A stretch of 6,706 bases of DNA from Balneolaceae bacterium (lineage in GTDB: Bacteria; Bacteroidota; Rhodothermia; Balneolales; Balneolaceae): assembly GCA_007118525.1 (NCBI GenBank), contig SKRK01000019.1, positions 1 to 6,706 of the forward strand, in the 5' to 3' direction. The translations under genes and the position numbers were made by a program. Within the stretch, counting starts at the first letter, position 1; the number at the start of each line of letters is the position of its first letter. The notes beneath the pieces are model-generated. The model was given only the letters and a program-made list of their open reading frames with translations. It was not told the DNA's origin and did no database searches. Shown here piece by piece: positions 1 through 5,731 of this stretch.

Positions 1-895
1 ATAGCTCAATTCCCTCAGCTTCAAGGCCAATTTTGATGTTTTTCCTGGCCTGTTCTGCTGAGAAGTTGAGGCTGCTTCCGAGAGATTCATTGGGTTGATA
101 GAGAGTGGCTTTGTATACTTTATACGGTTTGCCGTTGCTTTTCTTCAATACAGCCCCCTGTTCATCAGCCTGCCTTACGAGCCGGTTAATCCGGGTAAAT
201 TCCCGTAAATCTTTCATAAAGATCTCCTCAAGAATGATATTGAGTGTCTGAACGGAAATATCCACAATATCTTTCACCGTTCGGGGTTCCCCAAATTCCC
301 TGAACTTTCGGGTTATAATCAAGATCACTTCGTCCGGGCTGTGATCTTTTAAGACCTGGCCAATCGGGTTCACATGGCGAATACCCCCATCCACATGCAG
401 GTCGCCATTCAACTCAATCGGATCAAAAACCACCGGGATAGCTGTACTGGCAAGCACTTGTTCAAGCATATTCCATGGCACCATTCCACGAAGGCCTTTG
501 TGCTCCTGGTAAGCACCTGTTGAAATGTTTACGGTGCCACAATAAAAATCTGTTATAAACCGGTTTCCTATAGATTTTCGCAGTTTTTCTCTGAGCGGTG
601 AATTATCAAAAAAACCCAGTGGAGGTTTTCTGATACCGATTTTATGCAGTATAAAATTACTCACTTTCCGGTCAAACCGGCGCCTTTTAAGAATCTCCTC
701 TTCGCGAAGATCTCTCCAAACAGAACCAAGATCATCCGATTTACCCGTTGCCACCATTATCCCATTCAAAGCCCCTACGCTTATCCCGGCAACTGCGTCA
801 GGTTTCCATCCGTTTTTGCTGAGCTGCTCAATAACTCCGGCCTGAAAGGCTCCCTTTGCACCACCACCGCTCATGATCAATACACGCTTGGCCAT
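1..895 (-). CDS. Patatin-like phospholipase family protein, C-terminus cut by window edge
   Basis: I translated 298 codons of this minus-strand gene; no stop is reached before the left edge. It shows the patatin signature (serine-aspartate dyad acyl hydrolase): the oxyanion-hole stretch SGGGAKGAF at residues 9-17, the nucleophile elbow GISVG at 37-41 with Ser39, and the DGG motif at 169-171 with catalytic Asp169, followed by a conserved-looking NPIGQ segment. There is no signal peptide, so a cytosolic enzyme resembling the bacterial RssA/YlbK-type patatins is likely. The expected reaction is hydrolysis of acyl esters of phospholipids or similar lipids; the true substrate is unknown. The ATG at 895 is preceded by AAAGGAG five bases upstream, the only clear Shine-Dalgarno sequence in the window, which fixes the start. 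The gene is divergent from the MATE exporter. Family assignment is secure; physiological role is not. Confidence 0.93.
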   Translation of the reverse strand, partial: MAKRVLIMSGGGAKGAFQAGVIEQLSKNGWKPDAVAGISVGALNGIMVATGKSDDLGSVWRDLREEEILKRRRFDRKVSNFILHKIGIRKPPLGFFDNSPLREKLRKSIGNRFITDFYCGTVNISTGAYQEHKGLRGMVPWNMLEQVLASTAIPVVFDPIELNGDLHVDGGIRHVNPIGQVLKDHSPDEVILIITRKFREFGEPRTVKDIVDISVQTLNIILEEIFMKDLREFTRINRLVRQADEQGAVLKKSNGKPYKVYKATLYQPNESLGSSLNFSAEQARKNIKIGLEAEGIEL

Positions 896-900
896 ACGTT

Positions 901-907
901 CTCCTTT
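901..907 (-). promoter_or_regulatory. Ribosome binding site of the patatin-like gene
   Basis: AAAGGAG on the minus strand lies five bases before the ATG at 895. It is a near-complete Shine-Dalgarno sequence and settles the start. It stands out because no other gene in the window has one. Confidence 0.75.
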
Positions 908-965
908 GTTTAGCTTTTTATCTGCTTGTATCTTTTTTTAAATCTTCATCTTAAAAAGTACTAAA

Positions 966-1028
966 AGTTGAGTGGATTTTCCGAATTGTTGCCTCTGAAA
1001 TATATGACTGAAAAATCGGATCTCAACT
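966..1028. repeat. Imperfect inverted repeat in the patatin/MATE divergent spacer
   Basis: AGTTGAG at 966-972 is matched by CTCAACT at 1022-1028. The similarity continues inward imperfectly (GGATTTTC on the left against GAAAAATCGGAT on the right). A further CTCAAC follows at 1049-1054. It sits between two divergent genes, so it could be an operator or a transcript-folding element. I see no convincing promoter hexamers to anchor it. Confidence 0.3.
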
Positions 1029-1124
1029 AGCTGCCCGGCAGATTTAACTCAACCTGCCTTAAACAGATATTTCCGGTAACAAGTCAGCCTAAATCTTCGT
1101 ACCATCTGCCCTTCACAATTTCTG

Positions 1125-2483
1125 ATGAATCCCACACAACCCACATATAATAATAGTATTAAACAGGAGGTTTCGAGCCTTCTCAAAATCGGTATACCCG
1201 TTATTATTGCTCAACTGCTCCAAATGAGCATGAGTTTTGTTGACACGGTGATGGCCGGCCGTCTTTCACCTGAAGATCTTGCAGCTGTTGCGGTAGGATC
1301 GAGCATACTACTTCCCTTTGTGGTGCTCTGCCTTGGCTGCATGATGGCCGTAACCCCAATCGTGGCTCAAAATGTGGGTGGTCGCAAGTTTAAGCAGATC
1401 GGTAAAAATGCCCGACAGGTCCTCTGGCTGAGTCAAATCCTGGCAGTTCCCAGCTTTATCCTGCTTCGAAATCTCGATTTTGCATTCCCTTTAATTGGCG
1501 TTACCGAAGAGATTGTACCGATTGCCAACGGTTATCTCAAAGCTATCTCCTGGGGTATTTTTCCGGCATATGCATTCGGAGCTTTGCGTTATTTCAATGA
1601 AGGCCTAAGTGTAACCCGGCCGGCCATGTTTATTGCAGGCATTGGTTTGTTAGTCAATATTCCGGCCAATTACGTATTAATGTTCGGCAAGCTCGGGTTC
1701 CCCCAGCTTGGAGCCATCGGTACAGGCTATGCCTCTGCAATAGTATTTACCGTGATGTTTATTGCTATGCTCTGGTTTACCATGGGATTTGAAGCCTACA
1801 AACGGTTCGATATCTTCGGGAAGTTTCGATGGCCTGAGAAAAAATACCTGGGTGAACTGCTTCGAATAGGAGTGCCTATAGGAGTCAGTTCTACCATGGA
1901 GGTATCCATGTTTGCTGTAGTCAGCTTATTGGTAAGTACCATCAGCACTTTAGCCATAGCGGGCCATCAGGTAGCCATTAACTTTGCATCCATGGCGTTT
2001 ATGATCCCTTTTGGGCTTTCTGTGGCTATTTCAGCCCGGGTTGGTCAATCCGTTGGAAGAAACCGTCCTTCTGAAGCACGATTTCGCGGTTTTGTGGGTG
2101 TAGGTGTGGCCTCCTGTATCATGGCGTGCACAGCTCTGTTTATCTATCTGTTTCCGGAAATGATTGCCTCCATCTATACAACCGACCAGGAGGTAATTGA
2201 AGTTGCTGTACAGCTGCTGTTAATGGCTGCTATCTTCCAGCTTTCAGATGGGCTGCAGGTGAGCGGTTTCGGCGCCCTTCGCGGACTCAAAGACACCAAA
2301 GTGCCAATGTACGTAAACCTGGTGGCCTACTGGCTGGTAGGCATTCCCGTTGCCTACTATCTCGGGTTCATCGCTGATTATGGAGCACCGGGGCTGTGGG
2401 TAGGATTGATTGCCGGTTTAACCGTTGCCGGAATTCTGCACAATATCCGTTTCCACAAGAAAACAAGGGCGATGGGAGCGTGA
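1125..2483 (+). CDS. MATE family efflux transporter, NorM-type
   Basis: This 452-residue inner-membrane protein has the length and the twelve-helix hydrophobic pattern of MATE exporters, which expel cationic drugs and metabolites in exchange for Na+ or H+. The first helix contains the motif FVDTVMAG, with Asp40 at the place of the ion-binding Asp36 of Vibrio NorM. The helix-7 region carries IGVPIGVSSTMEV with Glu259, corresponding to NorM Glu255. A later helix carries FQLSDGLQV with Asp375, corresponding to NorM Asp371, followed by GALRGLKDT. All three key acidic residues are therefore present, which indicates a functional NorM-branch pump. The two halves meet around residues 225-245. The ATG at 1125 has no Shine-Dalgarno sequence, but the residues before helix 1 look normal for the family. 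The gene stands alone and diverges from the patatin gene. Its substrate cannot be predicted. A link to the polyketide genes is possible but unsupported. Confidence 0.95.
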   Translation: MNPTQPTYNNSIKQEVSSLLKIGIPVIIAQLLQMSMSFVDTVMAGRLSPEDLAAVAVGSSILLPFVVLCLGCMMAVTPIVAQNVGGRKFKQIGKNARQVLWLSQILAVPSFILLRNLDFAFPLIGVTEEIVPIANGYLKAISWGIFPAYAFGALRYFNEGLSVTRPAMFIAGIGLLVNIPANYVLMFGKLGFPQLGAIGTGYASAIVFTVMFIAMLWFTMGFEAYKRFDIFGKFRWPEKKYLGELLRIGVPIGVSSTMEVSMFAVVSLLVSTISTLAIAGHQVAINFASMAFMIPFGLSVAISARVGQSVGRNRPSEARFRGFVGVGVASCIMACTALFIYLFPEMIASIYTTDQEVIEVAVQLLLMAAIFQLSDGLQVSGFGALRGLKDTKVPMYVNLVAYWLVGIPVAYYLGFIADYGAPGLWVGLIAGLTVAGILHNIRFHKKTRAMGA

Positions 2484-2567
2484 AAAGTATGAAGACAATC
2501 AATATGAGGCCGGATTTGGATCAAAGTCGCGGGATTGATGCGGAGATTTTGGATGGGTGAACTGAAA

Positions 2568-2591
2568 CTGTAGAACTGTAGAATCGCAGAA
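2568..2591. repeat. Tandem 8-base repeat, three units
   Basis: Two perfect copies of CTGTAGAA (2568-2575, 2576-2583) are followed by a diverged copy, TCGCAGAA (2584-2591). The array is short, lies outside any gene, and no function is evident. Confidence 0.6.
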
Positions 2592-2614
2592 TTCTTGCGC
2601 GCCTTCAGCGCTTA

Positions 2615-2670
2615 GGGTTTGGGGTTTGGGAAGCCAATTTACCCCTTTGCGTTTGTTAGCGCTCTTTGCG
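2615..2670. repeat. G-rich GGGTTT repeat followed by paired CTTTGCG boxes
   Basis: Bases 2615-2630 read GGGTTTGGGGTTTGGG, which has three G-runs, one short of an intramolecular quadruplex. CTTTGCG then occurs at 2645-2651 and 2664-2670, with a GCGC-containing spacer and a looser cousin (CTTTTGCACG) at 2689-2698. Intergenic strings built from CTTTGCG and AGCGC units are familiar to me from environmental bacterial genomes as dispersed repeats; that resemblance is from memory. Confidence 0.4.
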
Positions 2671-2819
2671 CCTGCCCTTAGAAGTGTTCTTTTGCACGAA
2701 GCAGGGGTTAATTCCAACTTAGTTTAGATCTACCCGAATTCCGGATACTATGTTCCGTAAACCCGTGAGCTAACTTTTTTGCGATATAAAATCCAGCTAA
2801 TCCTGCCTCTTGCAGCTTG

Positions 2820-3521
2820 CTAATACCTGACCATCGGTAGCTGAGGAGATGTCGTAAATTGAATTCCGATTGAGATGACCGACACGCCCATAAAACCGAT
2901 TTCATCAAGGCCCGGAAACCAGATCACCCTCCCCCCTCCATGCATAAAAAAGGATGTGCGATCAGAAATTCGCAGGTTGGCTCCCAGAATCGCAGAAGTG
3001 AAAACACCCAGGTAAAAATCAGGTTCATAATCTGTAAACACCCCTCTGCCGGCTATGCCAATACCCGGGCTCAGTCTCATGTAGAATTCAGGTCCACTTT
3101 GATCTACAACCCTGCGATTACCGGACAATAGATACTCACTTCCAAAAGAGATTCCGCCAATTGTAAATGTCTCTTGCACCGGCGAACCCGACCTGCTTGC
3201 GCTCAAGGCACCAAAAAACAAGCTGGCAAACAGGTCGCTTCCGGAATAACGAATTGTCGTTTCTATTCCCCCATGTGAAGGACCCAAAAAGAGACCGTTC
3301 TGAAGGGTAAAATTATCGTGATATGAATCATAATAGAGATACTCTTCAACAACTGGTTTCAGAATGATTTCTTTATCCGGATCTTTCTCCCGATCAAGCG
3401 TATCCGACATATCCACAATTCCAGCACCCGAGAAAGTCTGAGCCTCCATAATTTGCGGAATCAGGGAAGTAAAAAGGAAAGCTGCACAAAGTGTAATTAT
3501 GGTAGTGTTACGACGTATCAT
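2820..3521 (-). CDS. Exported protein, probable small outer-membrane beta-barrel, function unknown
   Basis: This 233-residue protein begins with a basic start (MIRR), a hydrophobic stretch at about residues 6-22 and a likely signal peptidase I site after MEAQ near residue 28. The mature part of about 205 residues is rich in glycine, serine and aromatics. It has many alternating stretches of beta-strand type (for example around GIETTIRYSG, ASLFFGALS, GGISFGSEYLL, LGVFTSAILGANL and VSVISIGIQF) and no further helix-like membrane segment. This fits a small outer-membrane barrel of about eight strands, but I recognise no specific family. The ATG at 3521 is chosen because the two ATGs just upstream (3526, 3531) run into stops at once. 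No Shine-Dalgarno sequence is seen. The gene diverges from the polyketide operon and shares its 375-base upstream region. The C-terminus extends 11 residues past an apparent terminal strand ending in Phe. Confidence 0.75.
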   Translation of the reverse strand: MIRRNTTIITLCAAFLFTSLIPQIMEAQTFSGAGIVDMSDTLDREKDPDKEIILKPVVEEYLYYDSYHDNFTLQNGLFLGPSHGGIETTIRYSGSDLFASLFFGALSASRSGSPVQETFTIGGISFGSEYLLSGNRRVVDQSGPEFYMRLSPGIGIAGRGVFTDYEPDFYLGVFTSAILGANLRISDRTSFFMHGGGRVIWFPGLDEIGFMGVSVISIGIQFTTSPQLPMVRY

Positions 3522-3577
3522 GACATTACATGATTTATTTTCTCTCTACTAAAATTTATCAAAAAATAGATTGAACG

Positions 3578-3594
3578 CCAATGGAACCTATTGG
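3578..3594. repeat. Short dyad CCAAT-N7-ATTGG upstream of the exported protein gene
   Basis: CCAAT at 3578-3582 and ATTGG at 3590-3594 form a perfect 5-base inverted repeat with a 7-base spacer, 57 bases or more before the ATG at 3521 on the minus strand. It could be an operator or a 5' leader hairpin, but a stem this short may arise by chance. Confidence 0.25.
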
Positions 3595-3643
3595 AGTGTC
3601 ATAGAAAAATAGGGCATTCTGCTATGAAATTTATGCCTTAAAC

Positions 3644-3768
3644 GGTTTCTTTTCAGCTTTTGTGAAGCTACAGGTTTCACAAATACAGGCGTAAATAATT
3701 TCTTTTCAACAGGAAAAAATTTATTACGTTAATTACAAAGCTATATGAAATTAATCGGAAAAGAAACC
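3644..3768. repeat. 11-base inverted repeats framing a 125-base segment
   Basis: GGTTTCTTTTC at 3644-3654 and its exact complement GAAAAGAAACC at 3758-3768 bound the segment. A partial direct copy, TTTCTTTTCA, lies at 3699-3708. The arrangement is like a tiny non-autonomous element with terminal inverted repeats, but the flanking bases show no target-site duplication. Regulatory repeats are an equal alternative. Confidence 0.3.
3659..3683. promoter_or_regulatory. 25-base dyad: candidate operator or RNA hairpin
   Basis: TTTGTGAA (3659-3666) and TTCACAAA (3676-3683) are perfect 8-base inverted repeats separated by nine bases. As RNA the stem can extend inward through G-U, C-G and U-G pairs to a three-base ACA loop. 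The inner halves TGTGA and TCACA look like CRP/FNR half-sites, but they are 11 bases apart rather than the usual 6, so a standard CRP site is not supported. No U-tract follows, which argues against a terminator. It lies 213 bases before the polyketide synthase start and 138 bases before the divergent gene. Confidence 0.4.
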
Positions 3769-3896
3769 CTGCCGAAATTGGATGAGGAGTCACTTCCGCC
3801 AAGTTGATGGGAAATGGGTACTTCTACCGGTTATCGAACGATATTTTGAATAATACAATTGATAGCTAAAACATCTCGATCTTAATTTATCTCACT

Positions 3897-4985
3897 ATGC
3901 CTTCTTTCATCCATCACATTGCAACAGCTGTTCCACCCTATGTGTACACACAGGATGAGCTGCGCGACCGGATGAAAGAAATTGTACCGGGCAGTGATCA
4001 GGACAGGCGGATTATTCATCACCTCTATGCTCGATCCGGAATTAATACCCGACACTCGGTGGTAGATGATTTTCGAAAAACAGGTGATCACTCACTATTT
4101 TTTAATGGACATGGTGCAACGCCCGGCACCAAAAACCGAAATGAAATTTATATCCGGGAAGGCCGGAAACTCTTTGTCGAAATTGCAGAAAAACTGATAG
4201 CGGAATCCCCGTTTCAACCCTCTGAAATCACGCATATAATTACAGTATCATGTACCGGATTTTATGCACCGGGACCTGATTATGATATTATAAAATCACT
4301 TAAACTGAGTCCGGCTACTGAACGATACCATCTCGGTTTCATGGGTTGCTATGCGGCCATACCTGCGCTTAAACTGGCCAATCAAATTTGCAGATCCAAT
4401 CCGGATGCCAACGTCATGGTTGTTTCTGTTGAACTTTGCACGCTCCACTTTCAGGCCAATTCCAAGATGGACGACCTGTTATCCTCATCCGTATTCTCGG
4501 ACGGTGGCGCCGGTGCCATCGTGAGTAACCGGGTACCCGATCAAACCTCCTATCAAATCGATGGTTTTGCCTCTTCCATTACCGAAAAAGGTGAAGAAGA
4601 TATGGCATGGTCAATCGGTGACAATGGTTTTAATATGGTATTGTCGACCTATATCCCGCAGCTTTTAAGCGAAGGTCTTGAAGACTTTCTCAACCCGGTT
4701 TTAAAAAAGTTCAATCTCTCGGTTGATGAGATCGATCTCTGGGGTGTTCATCCCGGCGGACGTGCCATTTTAGACAAGGTAGTCAGCACGCTTTCACTTC
4801 CCGAAACTACGCTGGGAGCTTCCAGAAAGGTTCTTTCAGATTACGGCAACATGAGCAGTGCCACGGTTCTTTTTGTTTTGAAAGAGCTTCTGAATACGAA
4901 ATGCGATCAGGCAGAAAATCGCACACTGGCAATGGCCTTTGGCCCGGGCCTGACGCTTGAATCAGCACTACTGACCCGGCTGTAA
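3897..4985 (+). CDS. Type III polyketide synthase (chalcone/stilbene synthase superfamily)
   Basis: This 362-residue homodimeric ketosynthase condenses an acyl-CoA starter with several malonyl-CoA units and cyclises the chain to a resorcinol, phloroglucinol or pyrone. The catalytic triad is complete: Cys151 in GFMGCYAAI, His285 in WGVHPGGRAILD and Asn318 in SDYGNMSSA. Phe200 in the FSDGGAGA segment matches the gatekeeper Phe215 of plant chalcone synthase, and AFGPGLTLE near the end matches the family GFGPG loop. Aligning by eye, chalcone synthase Thr194, Thr197 and Phe265 become Cys181, His184 and Met247, so the cavity differs from plant enzymes and from typical bacterial ones. The N-terminus (PSFIHHIATAVPPY) matches family starts, supporting the ATG at 3897, which has no Shine-Dalgarno sequence. 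Length is normal. The gene heads a run with a methyltransferase and a flavin monooxygenase, which suggests a tailored phenolic product. Starter and ring type are not determinable here. Confidence 0.95.
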   Translation: MPSFIHHIATAVPPYVYTQDELRDRMKEIVPGSDQDRRIIHHLYARSGINTRHSVVDDFRKTGDHSLFFNGHGATPGTKNRNEIYIREGRKLFVEIAEKLIAESPFQPSEITHIITVSCTGFYAPGPDYDIIKSLKLSPATERYHLGFMGCYAAIPALKLANQICRSNPDANVMVVSVELCTLHFQANSKMDDLLSSSVFSDGGAGAIVSNRVPDQTSYQIDGFASSITEKGEEDMAWSIGDNGFNMVLSTYIPQLLSEGLEDFLNPVLKKFNLSVDEIDLWGVHPGGRAILDKVVSTLSLPETTLGASRKVLSDYGNMSSATVLFVLKELLNTKCDQAENRTLAMAFGPGLTLESALLTRL

Positions 4986-5026
4986 GCCAATGCTTTCACC
5001 CAACTCCTTTCAACCAAACAGATCTG

Positions 5027-5731
5027 ATGCCCTTGTTCCTCTCACAGCGTAACGATAATCTTACAGAGTGGATGGACAGGCCCGATTGTGATGCGGAAAT
5101 GCTGCAAAATACCTATCGCCAGTTTACCACCATAAACCGGCTGCTATCCGGCTGGAGTTCTATCTACAAAAATCATATCAAACCCATTCTGGCCAAGAAA
5201 CAGGGCAGATCTTCCATACTGGATATTGGGTGTGGAGGAGGCGACATCATCAGGCTACTCCATAAACATTGCGAGATGGATGGATATGAAGTCGAATTTA
5301 CCGGAATAGACCCTGATTCACGTTCCATGGAGTATCTCTCATCACTCGACTGGCCCGATTCGGTTTCATTTCGTGCTGTACTTTCAGAAAAGCTTGTAGA
5401 GGAGGTGCACCGGTTTGATATCGTGATATCCAACCACCTGATTCACCACTTAACCGGTCCGCAGCTGCGGTCAGTTTGCAGTGATGCTGAAAAACTAACC
5501 CGGGAACTCGTCATCTTCAGCGACATCGAGCGAAGCGATCTGGGCTATATCTCTTTCTCTATGATTGCGCCGCTCATCTTCAGAAACAGCTATATTGTTA
5601 AAGACGGAAAAATCTCCATCCAAAGAAGTTACAGAAAGCCTGAATTGGCTCAGCAGTTGCCCCAAAAATGGAGTGTGAAACGCATGTTTCCTTTCAGGTT
5701 ATTGGCTATATATGAAAATCGTGACAGATGA
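5027..5731 (+). CDS. Class I SAM-dependent methyltransferase, polyketide tailoring
   Basis: This 234-residue soluble enzyme has the Rossmann-like SAM fold: motif I as ILDIGCGGGDI at residues 64-74, an acidic ribose-binding position at Asp95 in TGIDPD, and the post-motif segment FDIVISNHLIHHL at 130-142. The N-terminal stretch at 14-43 (MDRPDCD, then INRLLSGW) resembles, from memory, methyltransferases that accompany type III polyketide synthases in other phyla, and probably shapes the acceptor pocket. The likely role is O- or C-methylation of the aromatic product of the upstream synthase. It starts 41 bases after the synthase stop with no promoter or terminator between, and its stop overlaps the next ATG. 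The ATG at 5027 has no Shine-Dalgarno sequence; the ATG at 4990 is in another frame and closes after 20 codons. UbiE/UbiG-type quinone methyltransferases are the closest functional analogy. Which atom is methylated is unknown. Confidence 0.9.
   Translation: MPLFLSQRNDNLTEWMDRPDCDAEMLQNTYRQFTTINRLLSGWSSIYKNHIKPILAKKQGRSSILDIGCGGGDIIRLLHKHCEMDGYEVEFTGIDPDSRSMEYLSSLDWPDSVSFRAVLSEKLVEEVHRFDIVISNHLIHHLTGPQLRSVCSDAEKLTRELVIFSDIERSDLGYISFSMIAPLIFRNSYIVKDGKISIQRSYRKPELAQQLPQKWSVKRMFPFRLLAIYENRDR

Larger units (their letters stand above)
2484..2819. other. Intergenic region between convergent genes, no supported gene
   Basis: These 336 bases lie between the stop of the MATE gene and the stop of the exported protein on the opposite strand. 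The open frames here have low-complexity, non-protein-like translations and I reject them. The left part holds an 8-base tandem repeat, a GGGTTT-type repeat and two CTTTGCG boxes. The only hairpins found are short GCGC stems (around 2597-2610 and 2660-2670) without a U-tract, so no terminator can be called with confidence. Confidence 0.6.
3522..3896. other. Divergent regulatory region between exported protein and polyketide operon
   Basis: These AT-rich 375 bases must contain the promoters for both flanking genes. Visible structures are a CCAAT/ATTGG dyad near the exported protein gene, a 25-base dyad at 3659-3683, and an 11-base inverted repeat framing 3644-3768. TACAAT at 3854-3859 is a possible -10 box for the polyketide operon, and TATTTTG at 3842-3848 is one base short of the Bacteroidota TAnnTTTG box; neither has a good upstream partner. 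A 20-codon frame at 3745-3807 is open but unsupported. I see no RNA gene. Confidence 0.6.

Noticed and set aside
644..913. Plus-strand open frame of 89 codons
   Set aside because: It lies opposite the patatin gene, whose motifs are clear on the minus strand; its translation has no family features.
2615..2630. G-quadruplex
   Set aside because: Only three G-runs are present close together; the next is too far away for a standard intramolecular quadruplex.
2597..2670. Bidirectional terminator between the convergent genes
   Set aside because: The GCGC stems are only four base pairs and no T-tract follows on either strand.
2499..2908. Two minus-strand open frames (2499-2717 and 2708-2908) after and overlapping the exported protein gene
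   Set aside because: One runs through the repeat patch and has a low-quality composition. The other overlaps the exported protein in another frame. Neither has a ribosome site or a recognisable fold, although the stretch LQEAGLAGFYIAKKL in the second is mildly protein-like and could be a relic.
3661..3681. CRP/FNR binding site based on TGTGA and TCACA
   Set aside because: The half-sites are 11 bases apart rather than 6, so a canonical CRP-family site is not supported; the dyad is reported without naming a regulator.
3745..3807. 20-codon frame (MKLIGKETLPKLDEESLPPS) upstream of the polyketide synthase
   Set aside because: It could be a leader peptide or a gene relic, but it has no ribosome site, no regulatory amino-acid run and no detectable similarity that I can name.
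3831..3859. Sigma-70 style promoter with TACAAT as -10 box
   Set aside because: The -10 match is fair, but the sequence 17 bases upstream (TTATCG) is a poor -35 box and the Bacteroidota -7 box nearby is one base short, so it is mentioned only as a possibility.
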